From assembly GCA_033239525.1 (NCBI GenBank), contig BSYO01000016.1:10985045-11049044 (forward strand): a stretch of DNA of 64,000 bases. The letters are read 5' to 3'. Every line of letters starts with the position of its first letter. Positions within the stretch are counted from its first letter, which is position 1. Both the position numbers and the translations under genes were made by a program. This document shows positions 10,690 to 34,200 of the stretch, in pieces. A model generated the notes under the pieces. That model made no database searches. It had not been told where the DNA came from and worked only from the letters and a program-made list of their open reading frames with translations. Origin of the DNA: Nepenthes gracilis (lineage: Eukaryota > Streptophyta > Magnoliopsida > Caryophyllales > Nepenthaceae).

Positions 10690-11560
10690 AACGTGAATGA
10701 AAGTTTGACCGAAATCGTTGGCCGTTTTGGTCAATCGAGTACAATTGCCGGACCCTCTTAGTTAATTCCGATGTACGGAATTGTTGACCGTCTCCGTCGA
10801 TTCGAGTCTGGGTGTTGACCGTCCGATCGATTAGAGTACTGAATTGTTGACCGCCCGAAGCCCAATTCGGAGTACCCGGAATTGTTGACCGATCGGTGGT
10901 CGGGGAGTGTCTTTGTGTGGGCACTGGCAGTTTGCTCTGACAAAGTACTGGCACGTGTCCCCCTTTGGTTGGGCGGAGATCCTCGGTCATATTGTCCCCT
11001 TGACTGATTCATTGACCAAAAAGTTTGGCCACCGAGAATGGAAGGAACCAGTTGATGGTTGACAACTTGGTTGACCACATCACTGACCAGGAGAGCGGAA
11101 TAGAGCCAGTAAATATAATTGTCAAATTTCATGACCAATGCGCACAAATCCCGCTTGCGGTCGCGGAGTGAAAAAGTCCGGCCGACGTCGATCCAGTAAC
11201 CAAAGTGTGAATCAGAGAGCGATTGAAGCCAAAATCTTTGTTGATGGGAAAAGTTGGCCGTAAGTACCCAAATTCGAGAGCAGTTACGAGCCGGAAATCT
11301 TTGTTGATCGGAAAAGTTAATGAAGTGCTCAAACCGTGAGAGAAGCGATTTGGAAATCTTTGTTGACCAAAAAGTTGACCGATGAAGTGCTCAAGTCCGA
11401 AGAGCGATTGAAAAGGGAAAATCTTTGCCGACCGAAAAGTTGACCCTGAAGTGCTCAACCGGAGAGCGATTTGGAAATAAAATCTTGTTGACGAAAAAAG
11501 TTGGCCGTGAAGTGCTCAAATCCGGGAGAAGCGATTCAAAGTCAAACTTTTGTTCGATAG
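10690..11560. repeat. TTGACC-rich and 60-bp tandem repeat region
   Basis: At 10690-11090 the motif (G)TTGACCG recurs with GGAATTG spacing. From about 11200 to 11545 there are five to six units of 55-65 bp sharing AAGTGCTCAA..GAGAGCGATT..AAATCTTTGTTGACC. No coding content is recognised. Confidence 0.7.
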
Positions 11561-11609
11561 GATCCATTACGAGCATTTTGAGTCTCGGTTGAGACCTAGG
11601 AGCGCGAGA

Positions 11610-14482
11610 GGAAAGATCTCAAGCTCAAGATCGATCTCCTGTAAGGACGCGCCGAGAGGTCGAGAGGTGACTTGCCTTAGATAGCCGATCGTTCGAGCCG
11701 TGGCAACGGATGCACCTTGCGCTCCTTGAAGGGCTCTTGCCGTTGGAGAATCATCCAATGGAACAAGAGTGAGGAGAGCCCCGTGGAGCCGGTTAAAACT
11801 GGGATCTTTGACTCTGATCGAGCAACGGGTCGAGGTCATGACCACGGCCAAGCCACGGGATCTGACTGCTGACTCTCTCCTCGAGGATGCCGCTTTGCTT
11901 TCTAGTTGAGTGTCGAGCTACTAGTGTTAATTTGCGCCGGATCCCGATCATTCCCGTGAAGGGAAGTCAGGCCCTAAGGAGACGCGGTTTGTCATCTAAG
12001 CCTGACGAACACGCCTCATTTGGTTGCGCCCGCCCTTGCAAGAGGAGGTCATGGCGCCGAGAAGATGAGGTTGCTACCTAAGCTTTAAGACTATCGTTGC
12101 TAGCTTGTTGTTCATGTATGTTGATGTCTTGGGCGGCCACAAGGGTTCCCGTTTGTCGCCAAAATGAGTCAAGTTGTTGTTTAGCTTTTCAAGGCGTGGT
12201 AGCCTTCTAGCTATGCCTTAGGCTACTGTGTGGCCTCGCTTAGTAGTTGTGGCTAGAGAAAAGCCTAGTGGCGTTGCCCGGTAGCACTGGGACAAACACA
12301 GAGAAGGAACGCTGCTGGCCGCATAACCACGCCCGGCCCTTCACGGAGAGTGGTCGGCAGGAAGGGGGCGGCCAACCCCGGTTGGTCGGGCTACTCGAGC
12401 TAAGTCTCGAGTTAACCGAGGCGCTTGTGGAAAAACACTCAGGTGGCGCCGTGGCGGCTTGATGTCCGAGAAGTGCTTCTTCGACCGCTTGACTCGACGT
12501 TGCCGCTCACTCGAAAGCGAGGTAAATCACGTGCGCCATACTTGCCCCCTAAGGTTTTTAGACCGCTATGTGCCATAGATGACCAAGATTTGCAATGGCT
12601 CATGGGCCACTGGATGGCTGTGGTTTCAAAGCCTTCATGGGGCACCTGAATGACTAGGGTTTCACACCGCTCATGGCCACTTGGATGATCATCAAGATTT
12701 TAGACCATTTCCATGGGCCACCTGGACGACGAGGTTTTGCACTCTCATGTGCCAACAGATGACTAGGTTTAAGACCGCTTATGGGCTCATGGATGACCAG
12801 GTTTGAGCCCATTTTTGGACCACCTAGATGACTAGGGTTTAACGAGAGGGTGAGACACTCTCCGGAAACTTAGGGCGCCCAGAGTGAGTAAACTGCAGGC
12901 AAGCGCAGTTCATATGTATGCATATAAGCCCTGAGGATTCTCTATGCTAAGTAACTCCTTATTTTGCCAAATTAAACAAGCATGCGAATGAATGCACACA
13001 AGTGGGCTAACGTACCGGGTTCTGAAAAGTGAGGAAAGATCTCAAGCTCAAGATCGATCTCCGTATGACGCGCTCCCGAGAGGTCGAGAGGTGACTTGCC
13101 TTAAGATAGCCGATTTGCTCGAGCCGTGGCAACGGACGCACCTTGCGCTCCTGAAGGGCTCTCGCGGCTGGAGAATCATCCAATGGGTCTAAGAGTGAGG
13201 AGCCCTGTGGAGCCTGGCCTTAGTAAAACCGGGGATCCTTCGACTTCTGGACGAGCAACGGTCGAGGTCGCGACCACGCCAAGCCTCGGGATCTCAATCT
13301 CTCGTGACTCTCCCGAGGATGCCGCTTTGCTTTCTAGCTTGAGGTCGAGCTACTAGTGTTAATTCATACGATCCCGATCATTCCTGTGAAGGGAAGTCAT
13401 GGGCCCTAAGGAGACGCGGCTTGTCATCTAAGCCTTGACGAACACGCCCGGTTGGTTGCGCCCCGCCTTGCCAAGAGGAGGTCGTGGCGCCGAGAAGATG
13501 AGGTTCACCGCCTAAGCTTTAAGACTATCGTTGCTAGCTTGTTGTTCATGTATGTTGATGTCACCGGGCGGCCACCGGGTCAAGCGTGCCGCCCGCCAAA
13601 TGAGTTGGCAAGTTGTTGTTTTAGCTTTGTTCAAGGCGTGGTAGCCTTCTAGCTATGTTTTAGGCTACTGTGTGTGTTAGCCACAAAGAGTAGTAGTGGG
13701 CTTGTGAGAAAAGCCTAGTGGCGTTGCCCGAGTAGTAATTAGGGATGGCCCAAAGACAGAGAAGGAACGCTTCTTGTTCTTGCCGCATAACCACGCCGGC
13801 CCTTCATGGAGAGGGTCGTTGGCAGGCGGCCAACCCGGGTTGGCTGGCTATCGGAGGAGCTAAGTCTCAAGCACCTGGCAAGTTGTGGGAAAACCGGCCC
13901 GGTGGCGCCAAGAGGGGCCCAATGCCTGAGAAGTGCTTCTCCCTTCGACCGCCGTTGATCGACGTTGCCGCCCTCGAAAGGAGGTCGCCACGTGTGCCAT
14001 ACTTGCCCCCAAGGTTTTTAGACCAGCATGTGCCACTTGATGACAAGATTTTAGATCGTTCATGGGCCACCTGGATGACCAGGTTTCAAACCGCTCATGG
14101 GCCACCTAGATGACTAGGGTTTCACACCGCCATGGGCCACTTGGATGATCAAGATTTTAGACTGCTATGGGCCACCCGGATGACCAGGGTTTTCAGCACC
14201 GCCATAGGCCACCAGATGACTAGGGTTTAAGACCGCTTATGGGCTACCCGGATGACTGTGGTTCTGCATCACTTTTGGACCACCCAGATGACTAGGGTTT
14301 AACGAGAGGGTGAAGACACTCCCGACTTAGGGCGCCCTAGGTCGGGTAAAACTGGGCAGGCCTTTAGCTCATATGTATGCATATAAAGCCTAGGATTCTA
14401 TATGCTAAGTAAACTCCTTATTTTGCCAAATTAAAACAAGCATGCGAATGAATGCACACAAGTGGGTGAACGCACCGGGTTC
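11610..14482. repeat. Tandem duplication of about 1.42 kb inside the LARD interior
   Basis: The segment starting GAAAGATCTCAAGCTCAAG at 11611 recurs at 13034 (period 1423). Both copies run through the same landmarks to GCATGCGAATGAATGCACACA and ACCGGGTTC (about 13023 and 14482). Each copy contains a minisatellite of about 45 bp: units like CATGGGCCACCTGGATGACC at about 12560-12842 and 14000-14302. Confidence 0.85.
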
Positions 14483-14859
14483 GGTGCAAGGAATCATCGT
14501 TGGTGCATGAGCAAGTGTTCTTATAATCGGCTCACCCCCATGAGCGCACGGCAATGGGCTTGCACCGCCGGAGAGTCGGCGGGTGCTTCGGTAGGCGACT
14601 TGGCCTATGGTCCCCGCGGTTCGTGGGATTTGGTCCTTTGCCGTGAATTGCCGGGTAGAGCATCTATTACCGCCGGGTAGCCTATCGCCAATGGTTTGGG
14701 TCCTATTGTCCGGCCGACATCGCCTCGAGTGACCAGAGACCGATGCAACATTGGTCATGGATGATATTTTTCGCGGTGCAATGGGTGGTGGGTAAAACAT
14801 CGAGCCCTACTGCATGTTTTGCCATAACTTTTAGGGGTCATGCGTCGCAACAAAGTCAT

Positions 14860-15345
14860 AGCGGATCGGCCCACCGACCGAGCAATGCTACGAGGTGGGG
14901 CCGAGCTGGAGGAGATCTGGCGGCTAAGAGCTCCGTGAGGGCCAAAGAGATCGGCGCGAGAGCAGTAAAAGATTCGCGGCGTGGAGCTCCCTAGAGGCTG
15001 GATAAGATCAGCGGCGCGGAGCTCCGAGGCTGAGAAGATCAAGCGCGAGAGGGCAGGCCGAGAAGATCTCGCGGCAATGAAGAGTTCGGGCAGAGGAGAG
15101 ATTCAAGCGCGAGAGCTCGGCTGTGCCAGAGATCTCGGCGCGAGTGGTGCTAGAGAAGATCTCGCGCGAGGAGCTTCGGCAGCTAGAGAAGATTCGCGCA
15201 GGAGCTTGGCTGTACTGCAGAAGATTCGCAGAATGAAGCTCTGCAGAGCGTAGAATATCTCGACGGTGAGAGATCCGGCAACGAGAGGCTCCGCTAGCCA
15301 GAGAAGATCTCGGTGGCGTGAGTCGATCGCCACCGGTGGGTTGAT
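14860..15345. repeat. Tandem array around GAGAAGATCTCGCGCGAG
   Basis: About eight imperfect units of 40-50 bp contain AGAAGATCTCGGCGCGAGAGCTC. It is the primer-site-proximal part of the interior and shows no coding domain. Confidence 0.7.
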
Positions 15346-15593
15346 CGGCCAAGCCCCCGAAGGTCACATCTTCTAATGGGGCGTAAGGTCAAGAAGAGAG
15401 TGCCCTTCTAAGCTACCGGGCACTAGCACATTTGACGCCAATCACGGTTAGCATGGCTACCTAGGTGAGGGTGGTCGCCGCCATGGAAGGTGATATCTTT
15501 AGTCGTCAGGCCGATCGGAGCACAAGTATCGACTGTTTGTTTAAGGCGAAGAGATCGAGTATCGAGGAGACGCTAGACTTTGTCGCGCTTCCC
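15346..15593 (-). other. LARD leader, no recognised content
   Basis: Non-repetitive interior next to the primer-binding site. No ORF or motif recognised. Confidence 0.4.
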
Positions 15594-15611
15594 GCTGCAT
15601 TTCCGCGCCAA
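15594..15611 (-). other. Primer-binding site of the LARD-like element
   Basis: The minus strand reads TTGGCGCGGAAATGC right after the LTR end GCAACA, the same TTGGCGC start as the Tat-type site at 5307. Confidence 0.7.
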
Positions 15612-16804
15612 TGTTGCGCCGGGTTTGCGGCTTAGACATGACATTAGGAGCCTTTTAGATTCCTAAGCACGCGATGGCGCGGGGAGAAGGGTCCGATTTT
15701 CGCCTCTCTTCAACTCCGACCTTCACAACACAAACAACAAGAGGTCGAGGCCGACGAAGGGTCATTCCCGCCGACACTCCGACGCCAAGTCGAGATATCT
15801 TCCGTAATAAACGGAGGAATACATGCATAAGATGCGAGAATGAGGGAGTATGAGAGGGATGCGATTAGAGGCCTGAGCTCCATGAATGCGCCCAGCAGAG
15901 GGGCGGCTTACCTGTATGCCCACGGAGGGCGACTTGGAGTGCGCCCGGCAAAGGGGCGGCTTATAGATGCGCCCGCAGAGGGCGGCTTGGAGGTGCGCCG
16001 GCAGAGGGGCGACTTAGAGGTGCGCCCGCGGAGGGGCGGCTTTGAGGTGCGCCCACGGAAGGCAACTTTAAGAAGAAGGACTAAGGGGAACTAGTAAGTA
16101 AACATTCTTGTTACTTGAGCGAAGGACCAACTCTTGGACTGCGAGCTCCTGACTATAGGATAGAGGGATCGTGACTCCAAGACGGAGGGTTGAAGGCCTC
16201 CTGGTTGGCGAAGGCCTGAGGGCCTCCGAATGGCGGAGGGTTGATGGCCTCTGGACGAGAGGAGGGCTGAGGGCCTCCTGGTGGCGAAGGGCCAAAGGCC
16301 TCTGTGCCTCCTGGATGGAGGGCTGAGGGCCTCCAGCTTGTAGGAGGGCCGTGGGCCTCCGTGTCTCCTGGAAGGAGGAGAGCTCCGTGCCTCCTGGATG
16401 GAGGACTAAGGGCCTTTAAACAGTAGGAGGGCCGAGGGCCTCGTGGCAGCGGAGGGCTGAGGGCCTCCGGACTATAGGAGGGCTCAGGGCCTCCTGGCGG
16501 CAGATGGCTGAGGGCCTCGGACGGGCGGAGAGCCAAGGGGCCTCATGGATGAGAGGAGAGTCGAGGATCTCCTAGCTGCCAGCTTGCTCTCATTGGAGAT
16601 CGGCTAGCAACGACTATGCCATTCTCCGAGCCTTATGGAGCTTTTTCGAGCTTCTCCCACTGTCCCTTCAACGCTGGCGACGCTTGCTTTTTAGTGGAGT
16701 TTGTAGATGATTGTTTTCAAAAAGAATGTAGAGACTTTTAATTTGAAGTTGGATTGTGGGCTTATATTGACCGCCAATCGGGCTTAGGGTTATTGGACCC
16801 ATCA
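15612..16804 (-). repeat. 5' LTR of the LARD-like element (right copy)
   Basis: Mate of 9352-10596, beginning TGTTGCG and ending CCCATCA on the plus strand, followed by the AAATT duplication. Confidence 0.85.
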
Positions 16805-16809
16805 AAATT
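16805..16809. repeat. Target-site duplication (right copy)
   Basis: AAATT, identical to 9347-9351. Confidence 0.85.
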
Positions 16810-17652
16810 AAAACAATCAGTTAATATTAGACGAGATATGAATTCCTTACTAAAAAATTGCAACCGCCCTATAAATGAAACTAACTCAACTGAAAATGGT
16901 AATATTTTTAGAAAACGCACAGCTTTAGGTTGATTAGAACTCACAGAATTAATCTAAAAGATCAAATACTTATAAAAGGTGATGACTAATTATTTGATTA
17001 ATATTCAAAATCTACATTTATAAACATTTCTAAGTTCATTTAAAAAAGAAAACTAATTTCAGGTCTAATGGGAAGAGGAGTGGTTTGAAGCTAACAACTC
17101 AATACATAATTAAAAAGGAAACGTTACCAGTAAGGACAACGGTGGGTGGCAGCTGGGAGGTCTAAAGGAGCAGCGAGTTGGGGGGGGGGGCTGCCGTGAA
17201 AAACACGGGCATTTGTTTGGTGGGAAAGATTAATAAAGGGAAGGGGTAGTTAGAAATTGGCTTAATTATTCTCTTAGCCAGCTCCTTTTAAGGGAGAGAG
17301 GAGAGGGTAATAGGTAGTTGGAAGCCAGGCACATTAAGTCTTCCTCGAAAGTTGCGAGTTATTAGTGTTTGGCAGCAGTTTTATGGCGGCATGTGATGGT
17401 GGTGGTGGTGTTAGGGTGTCGAGTGGTGGTTTTAAGAAGCACACTCATATGCTCATTAAAAAACTCTCCATTTACTCATATCTCTACTCTAGAAATCAAA
17501 AAAAATTGGAATGAATCGAATTATTGATTGCATGCCAATGACTCTTTATCTTCACGTCCCAATCTTCCCTAGAGGAATGTGGGAGTCAGAGGATCACTAT
17601 AGTAGACACAAGAAGAATGCCGATAAATAAAGATGAACAAAGTTCGTTACAA
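16810..17652. other. Intergenic, 3' flank of the glutamyl-tRNA synthetase gene
   Basis: AT-rich DNA with a run of G at about 17181 and a GGT run at about 17398-17410. The minus-strand 3' UTR of the synthetase gene must lie in its right part. No canonical AATAAA signal is seen close to the stop. Confidence 0.5.
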
Positions 17653-28260
<10,608 letters not shown>

Positions 28261-31200
28261 CTGGCAATAAAATGATAGGACCCGGATCCATAGGGATTGG
28301 ATGGACCCATAAAATTTTAAGTAATATAAAGCATAATGTATTAAAGTATCAGATGAATTAAAATAACAAATATTGAAACAAACCCATGTACAGACAATAT
28401 GGCCAAACTTATTATAGAGGCGGAGCCACTTCTCTTACCAATCAATGAGACACGATGACGAGAGGAATTTAAGTCCAGTAAGTATATCAATAAAGCTCGA
28501 CGTAGGGTGAAGAACATAGAAAACCTAGTCAATAGTATCAAGATGTGATATGCCTGCATGGGTCCCACTATCAAAGAATACTCAATATTATAGGACTGAA
28601 CCAAAATGATAGGTGCAAAATATAATTAATATAGTCATAAAAGGTTTGATGGATACCAAAAAGTGTTAAGTTATATGTTACTTTCGTGTAAGTTCCATAC
28701 CCATTTGATGTGTTGTTCGGTAGCACGTACGAGGACACACTTGTGTTATACTGATATGAAAAAATTACAGTGTGGCACGTAACGGGCACCTAATTGTTGC
28801 GTGTACACTGATTCCATATTTGAGAGCATGGTGAATGCATGAGCGTGATTTTCCGATTTATTAATGTCCGATGTGCGCTCAAAAAGGCATTCCAGCGCGG
28901 ATTACAGTGGCTGCGGCTCCTAACAAAAAGGATATCAGACCAAGCTGGAGGTGGCGTCACGTCAAAGTTGAGGTTCGATAAAAAGAAGCCACTGCAATGC
29001 ATAGCTCGGTCTAGAGTAGCTCCTATAGCCCGAGCCATAAGTGAGCTGCCACCCCCATGCATTCATTCTTGGTGTTACTTAATCCCGAATGATGCCCCTA
29101 GCTCTCCTCTATAGAAAGACGGCTGATGACATATGAGATGCCAATTGAAGGCAATAGCTGTCAAGCCGAGCAACAAACCTGAAACACCCCCACATAGAGT
29201 CCAAGACTCCCAAAATTTGGCCGCTGTCATGCCTACAAAATATCCAAACAGGAAGTACAAGTTGAGTGTAGTTATGAAAAAGTCCCAATAGCTTAATTCT
29301 TAGTAACTACACGTCTCCAATGTGTATGCCTAAAGTTCCTGAGGCACTGAGAAGAGCTAGATCCCCACTAATCCTCCTGAAGTGCCCCACGTAAGTAATC
29401 TTCATTTACGAGGAAAAGTAATAGTTAGCCACAGAGGTATTTCCTAATAGATAAAGAGACACTCAATTTTTTCTTAGAACTATAAGAAATATACAATTTT
29501 TCACATGTTGGACTATCTGTTTAGCTGGAAAGATATTGTGTGCTCACCAAAATTCAATTCTCAACCACCATCCGGACCGTTTACGAGGAAAAACTATCAA
29601 TCTCATCCAACATCATCGCATATATAATAAATATTTAACCATTAAAATTAAAAATTATTCAGATATACTCAAAATAATAGAAGAAAAGCAACCCAAAAAA
29701 CCAACATAATTAAAATTATCTCCCACTTATCTCAACGTAACAACTAAACTCCATCTTAGCTCTCTAGTTAATGCCGACCCAACATTTCTCTCTCTCTCTT
29801 TCTCTATTTATAAAGTTAGCCTATCGTCACAACCTGTTCAACTCTAGAAGAAAGAAATTATAAATATGAGTCAAATTTATAACAAGTAACTTTAATGACA
29901 GTCAACAACAATGGAAAATCAATTGATTTAAGAAACTCATCAATTAATAAATGTCTCAAACACAAGATAAGATATAATACATAAACAATAGCCGTTCCTA
30001 AATAATATGGCACAATAATAATCAATGGCATTAAATAAATAATAATGTTGAAGCTTAATAAATAATGTAAATAAGTAACATCCTCAATATCAAATCGATG
30101 AATCATCTCAATATCCAAAAGGATATCCATCGGATTTCAATGATCAAAATATATGTATCACGATGTCTTAAAGTATCTTGGATGCTAAGGTCATTTCATA
30201 GATTTTTCAAATACTAAAGTCATTTCATATAATTTTTAGAAATTTAACTCGATATGCGGTCTAACAATATAATATAATAATAATAACCGTTGATATTATT
30301 TTGACATTATAAACCAAATGCTAATGTATTTACATTCCTATTTACTAGGTATCTACCACACAATTTCTAACATCTATAATATGCAGTAATCCTAGATATT
30401 GTACCCATATCATGCCTATGCTACCTCTAATGCTCATCATATGATATCAAAGATGTCACACAATCCAATAGTCATAAAAGGTTGTAAGCATCCTGCCTCA
30501 ACTTCAACTGACCTTAAATATCACATCCCAATATCGAGTCCAAATAATAATTCGTAATATCGTTTCATTAATAAAATTAATAAATTCAATTAGTAATAGA
30601 CGTGATATGTATGTATATATATATATATATAATAACCAATTAAATCACAAGATCCAAAATATATCATACAATAAAGTGGCTTTAAAATATCAACTATACC
30701 ATAATATTGAATTATATATAATGAGGTATGTTTAAATGAAATCAGAGTTAATAACAACTATAATTGTCTACTGTTGGACAAGCTAACAATCCACTACATT
30801 GCTGACCATAAATATCAAAATAGATAAATCAATATAGAATTATACAACTAAGTAAATATTCTAAAACTACAGTTTTAAAATAATTACAACATCTAAATTT
30901 TTAGGATTCTAATCCTATTCTCTTCAGTTGACTCTTCCAACAATTCTATCTTCCTGTAAGTGATTCAAGCCGCTAATTTGAATGGATTAACAAAAAATAA
31001 AAGTAGTAGTAAACTAATAACTTAACAAGATATATAATTTGTATAATTAAATATACAATTTACATTAAAATATGTCAAAAATAATAATAGATCGAATTTA
31101 GATATAATGCCATGATTTCCATAATAAATACACATAGTTTTTATTTTTTTTTCTATTTTAAATCAAACGTGTCCTGCAAAATTAAATAATTCTTATAAAT

Positions 31201-34200
31201 TAAGGGATAGTAGGACCTTACTGATTAAGAAGCGGATAATCAAAATACATGTTATATTTATTTTTATATAACTAAAAGCTTTACACTGCTATTGAAGACC
31301 TGTAGATGAGCCATCGTACATATAACTCTATAAATAGAGTTAAATATCGTTTTCATCAGCAGAAAGATAGACTTGAATTTTGATTATCATTATAATATAT
31401 TAAGGTATATCACAATATATCGTTATTAATTCCTTACAATGATCTAATATATAAACAGATGAAAAATTCTATACAATTAAAAATAATCTTAATATTTTCT
31501 CATCCCGAAAAGAATATTCTTATTTTTAAAAAATTATAGAGTTTTCCTTTAAATTTTTATCATGCAGTGTATAAACTCTGTATAGAAACTTAATTATGAC
31601 ATTTTAAAGCATGTAAGAGTGGTATTAGAAAATTTTAGATATGCAATGGTTGAATTTTTACAGAAAATACAGAAATAACGTGTAGTAGGTAAAATTTTAG
31701 CACTTCTTTTCAATTCTAAGACAAATAGGGACAATTTATAACAAATTTATGACATGCAAAATATATATTTAAAGATTTAAAACATATTAAAACATTATAT
31801 CTGAAAATCAAAGTATATAAAAGTATTTAAACAATAATTTAGAATACGCTTGAATATTAGTGCAGAAATTAATTGAGAAAATATTGTATGTATATTAAGA
31901 ACATAAATTTCATAAAATTTACAGAGAAAAGGGGATGTGAACTCATGCATATGAAATATCAACACTTTACATACAAAATTATAATATGCATGGATATTGA
32001 AATAAAGTTTAAAGACATACGTAATTAATATTTTAAACAATAGCTATGAAGTATAATGTATATGAAATAAATACATAAATTTCATGAAATGGGTGTAGAA
32101 TTACGTACATATAAATTATAAACTCATTAGTTATGAAAATATGAAATGTATGGGTATTTAAATTAACAAATATTCGAAAAAGTAGAAAAAAATTTGCAAC
32201 AAAGGAAGAAGGGCTTAGGTGCAATTGCCTTAATTTGAATCTCACTAAAATCTTACCTTGATTTATTTAAATTAACATTTTCTAACTTTCTCTCTCTTCT
32301 TCTTTTCTTATTCTCTTTTTTCTCTCAAAATTTGAAAGAAAATATCCAAAAATCAATAAGACATGATTTATATAGCATATTGGAGTACATGCCCTCATTA
32401 GGCATGCATCAAGCGTCGTGCACAAACACTGTGATGTACGAGCGTCACATCAGCTATTTGTTAGATGCTGACATTTTGTCACAGTGTGCTTTAGTATCTG
32501 CTCAAGCTTTGATCAGGCTTGACCTCTCAATTTAGAACACGTATATGTGTGCATTAAATGTCAATTAATCATCTTTCAACTCGATATGACCAAATCCAAA
32601 ACTAACTTTGATTCAATTTTTTTCTTTGATATTAACTTAATTTAATTTATTTAATTATGATAGCATTTAAAATTCAAAACTCATTCTTTACATTAAACAC
32701 CAAAATTGGATTAGGTATCGAATAAATATAAACTATCTTAAAAAATCATGGCCTTATATACACTCAGATTCCTTAAAGATTTCATATGCCATCATTTATT
32801 TAATCCTAGAATGTTAATGAAGCATATTCACGTGAAATAAATGATAAGACAATGAGTCAATATGATTACCTAAAGTGCCTTATGTGGCCATGTATCACTA
32901 AAACCCACAAATATCCTATAATCTCTATATCAATATGAAATTATAATCCTAGGTCTCAAACCTATGATAAAAGCCACATTCTCAAAACTCTCTTTGGCAT
33001 AAGAACCTCAGCTCTAGCATTCAAATAGTAACCTAGCCACCATCCCACCACTCTGAACCTAAATCTCAATCAAAATGGATCTAATCCTCTCGCACTACTG
33101 TTTAGTGTTCAAGAACTGCCTCACATAGCATGCAGATGTTAGAACTACAATCTTTATTTTTAAACATGTATTTGTGGATAAACATATATCATCATGAATT
33201 TGAGTTTATATTACTATTCAATAGATCTACTATACACTATACTATTAAAAATAAACATTCAATCATATGAAACAGAATGGGATCCTTTAGATCCACAACC
33301 TATGCCAACTTTCGTCTTGTGTTCGAACGTTGTCTTGCACAATAACCAAACGTTAGACATAAAATCACTATTTAAGATTTACATTTGCCCATATAATACA
33401 AGTATTACTTAATACAAGTTTATGCTATCCTTTAGTATATTTGTCATGAGACATATTATTGAAATATAAGTATTTTTTATCAACATTTCATTAAGCATGC
33501 AACATATATATATATAATAAAACAAATATAGCGTTCAAGCAATGTTCAAATGCTGTGGCAATGGAGTTACGATATTTGAATATTGGCTTGAATGCTACTC
33601 AAATGTCGTGTCTAACTTAAATAATTTTCATATAAAAATTATTCAAATAGGCCAATAATAATATTATATTATAAACCTATAAAGTCCAAATGATTTCACT
33701 CAAAAGAATAACTTGAAATGATTTATAAAAGAGAAATCAAGGCAGAGTCACAGATAAATTTCTCTCAATAGCCTTCTTTTTAGTATTCTCTTTTTCTCTA
33801 TCGGTTTTTCTCCTATATCTTCCCATGGCAGCCTCTTTAAAATTTCCATAAAGTTCTATTCTAAAGTTATGGTGCACTTCTTATAAGAATGGGAAACCCT
33901 AAAGAAGCTACTAACCTAAGCTGTTTTCCCTTTAATTCTGCCAACAATCTACTTTTAATTAAGGGGAGGAATATCTAATAAGGTAGGTTTTCCAAATGAG
34001 GGGGACAACTAAGGATTTTAGAACCCTTCTTCCTTCTAATTCTTTCCTTCATTTATTTATTTTTGAAGATTATTCCAATTATTTGATTTCCAATCTTGCA
34101 TAAAATGACTTAATTAGTTGAGCCACCAAACAAAAGTTACTAAGCAGAGAAATTCTTAAAATATTATTTAAAGTTGGATCCTTTTATTCAAATTCTTACC

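Larger units (their letters stand above)
9352..16804 (-). mobile_element. Complete non-autonomous LTR retrotransposon (LARD-like), no coding domains
   Basis: Two direct repeats (9352-10596 and 15612-16804) bound a 5-kb interior. Both start TGTTGCG and end ..CCATCA on the plus strand. The element is flanked by the perfect 5-bp duplication AAATT (9347-9351 and 16805-16809). A TTGGCGCGG primer site sits inside the right LTR on the minus strand and a GGGGGCTAG purine tract sits inside the left LTR, so the element points left. No gag, protease, RT, RNase H or integrase motif was found in any frame of the interior; it is built of tandem repeats. This fits a LARD (large retrotransposon derivative) moved by an autonomous Tat-type partner. 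Confidence 0.85.
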
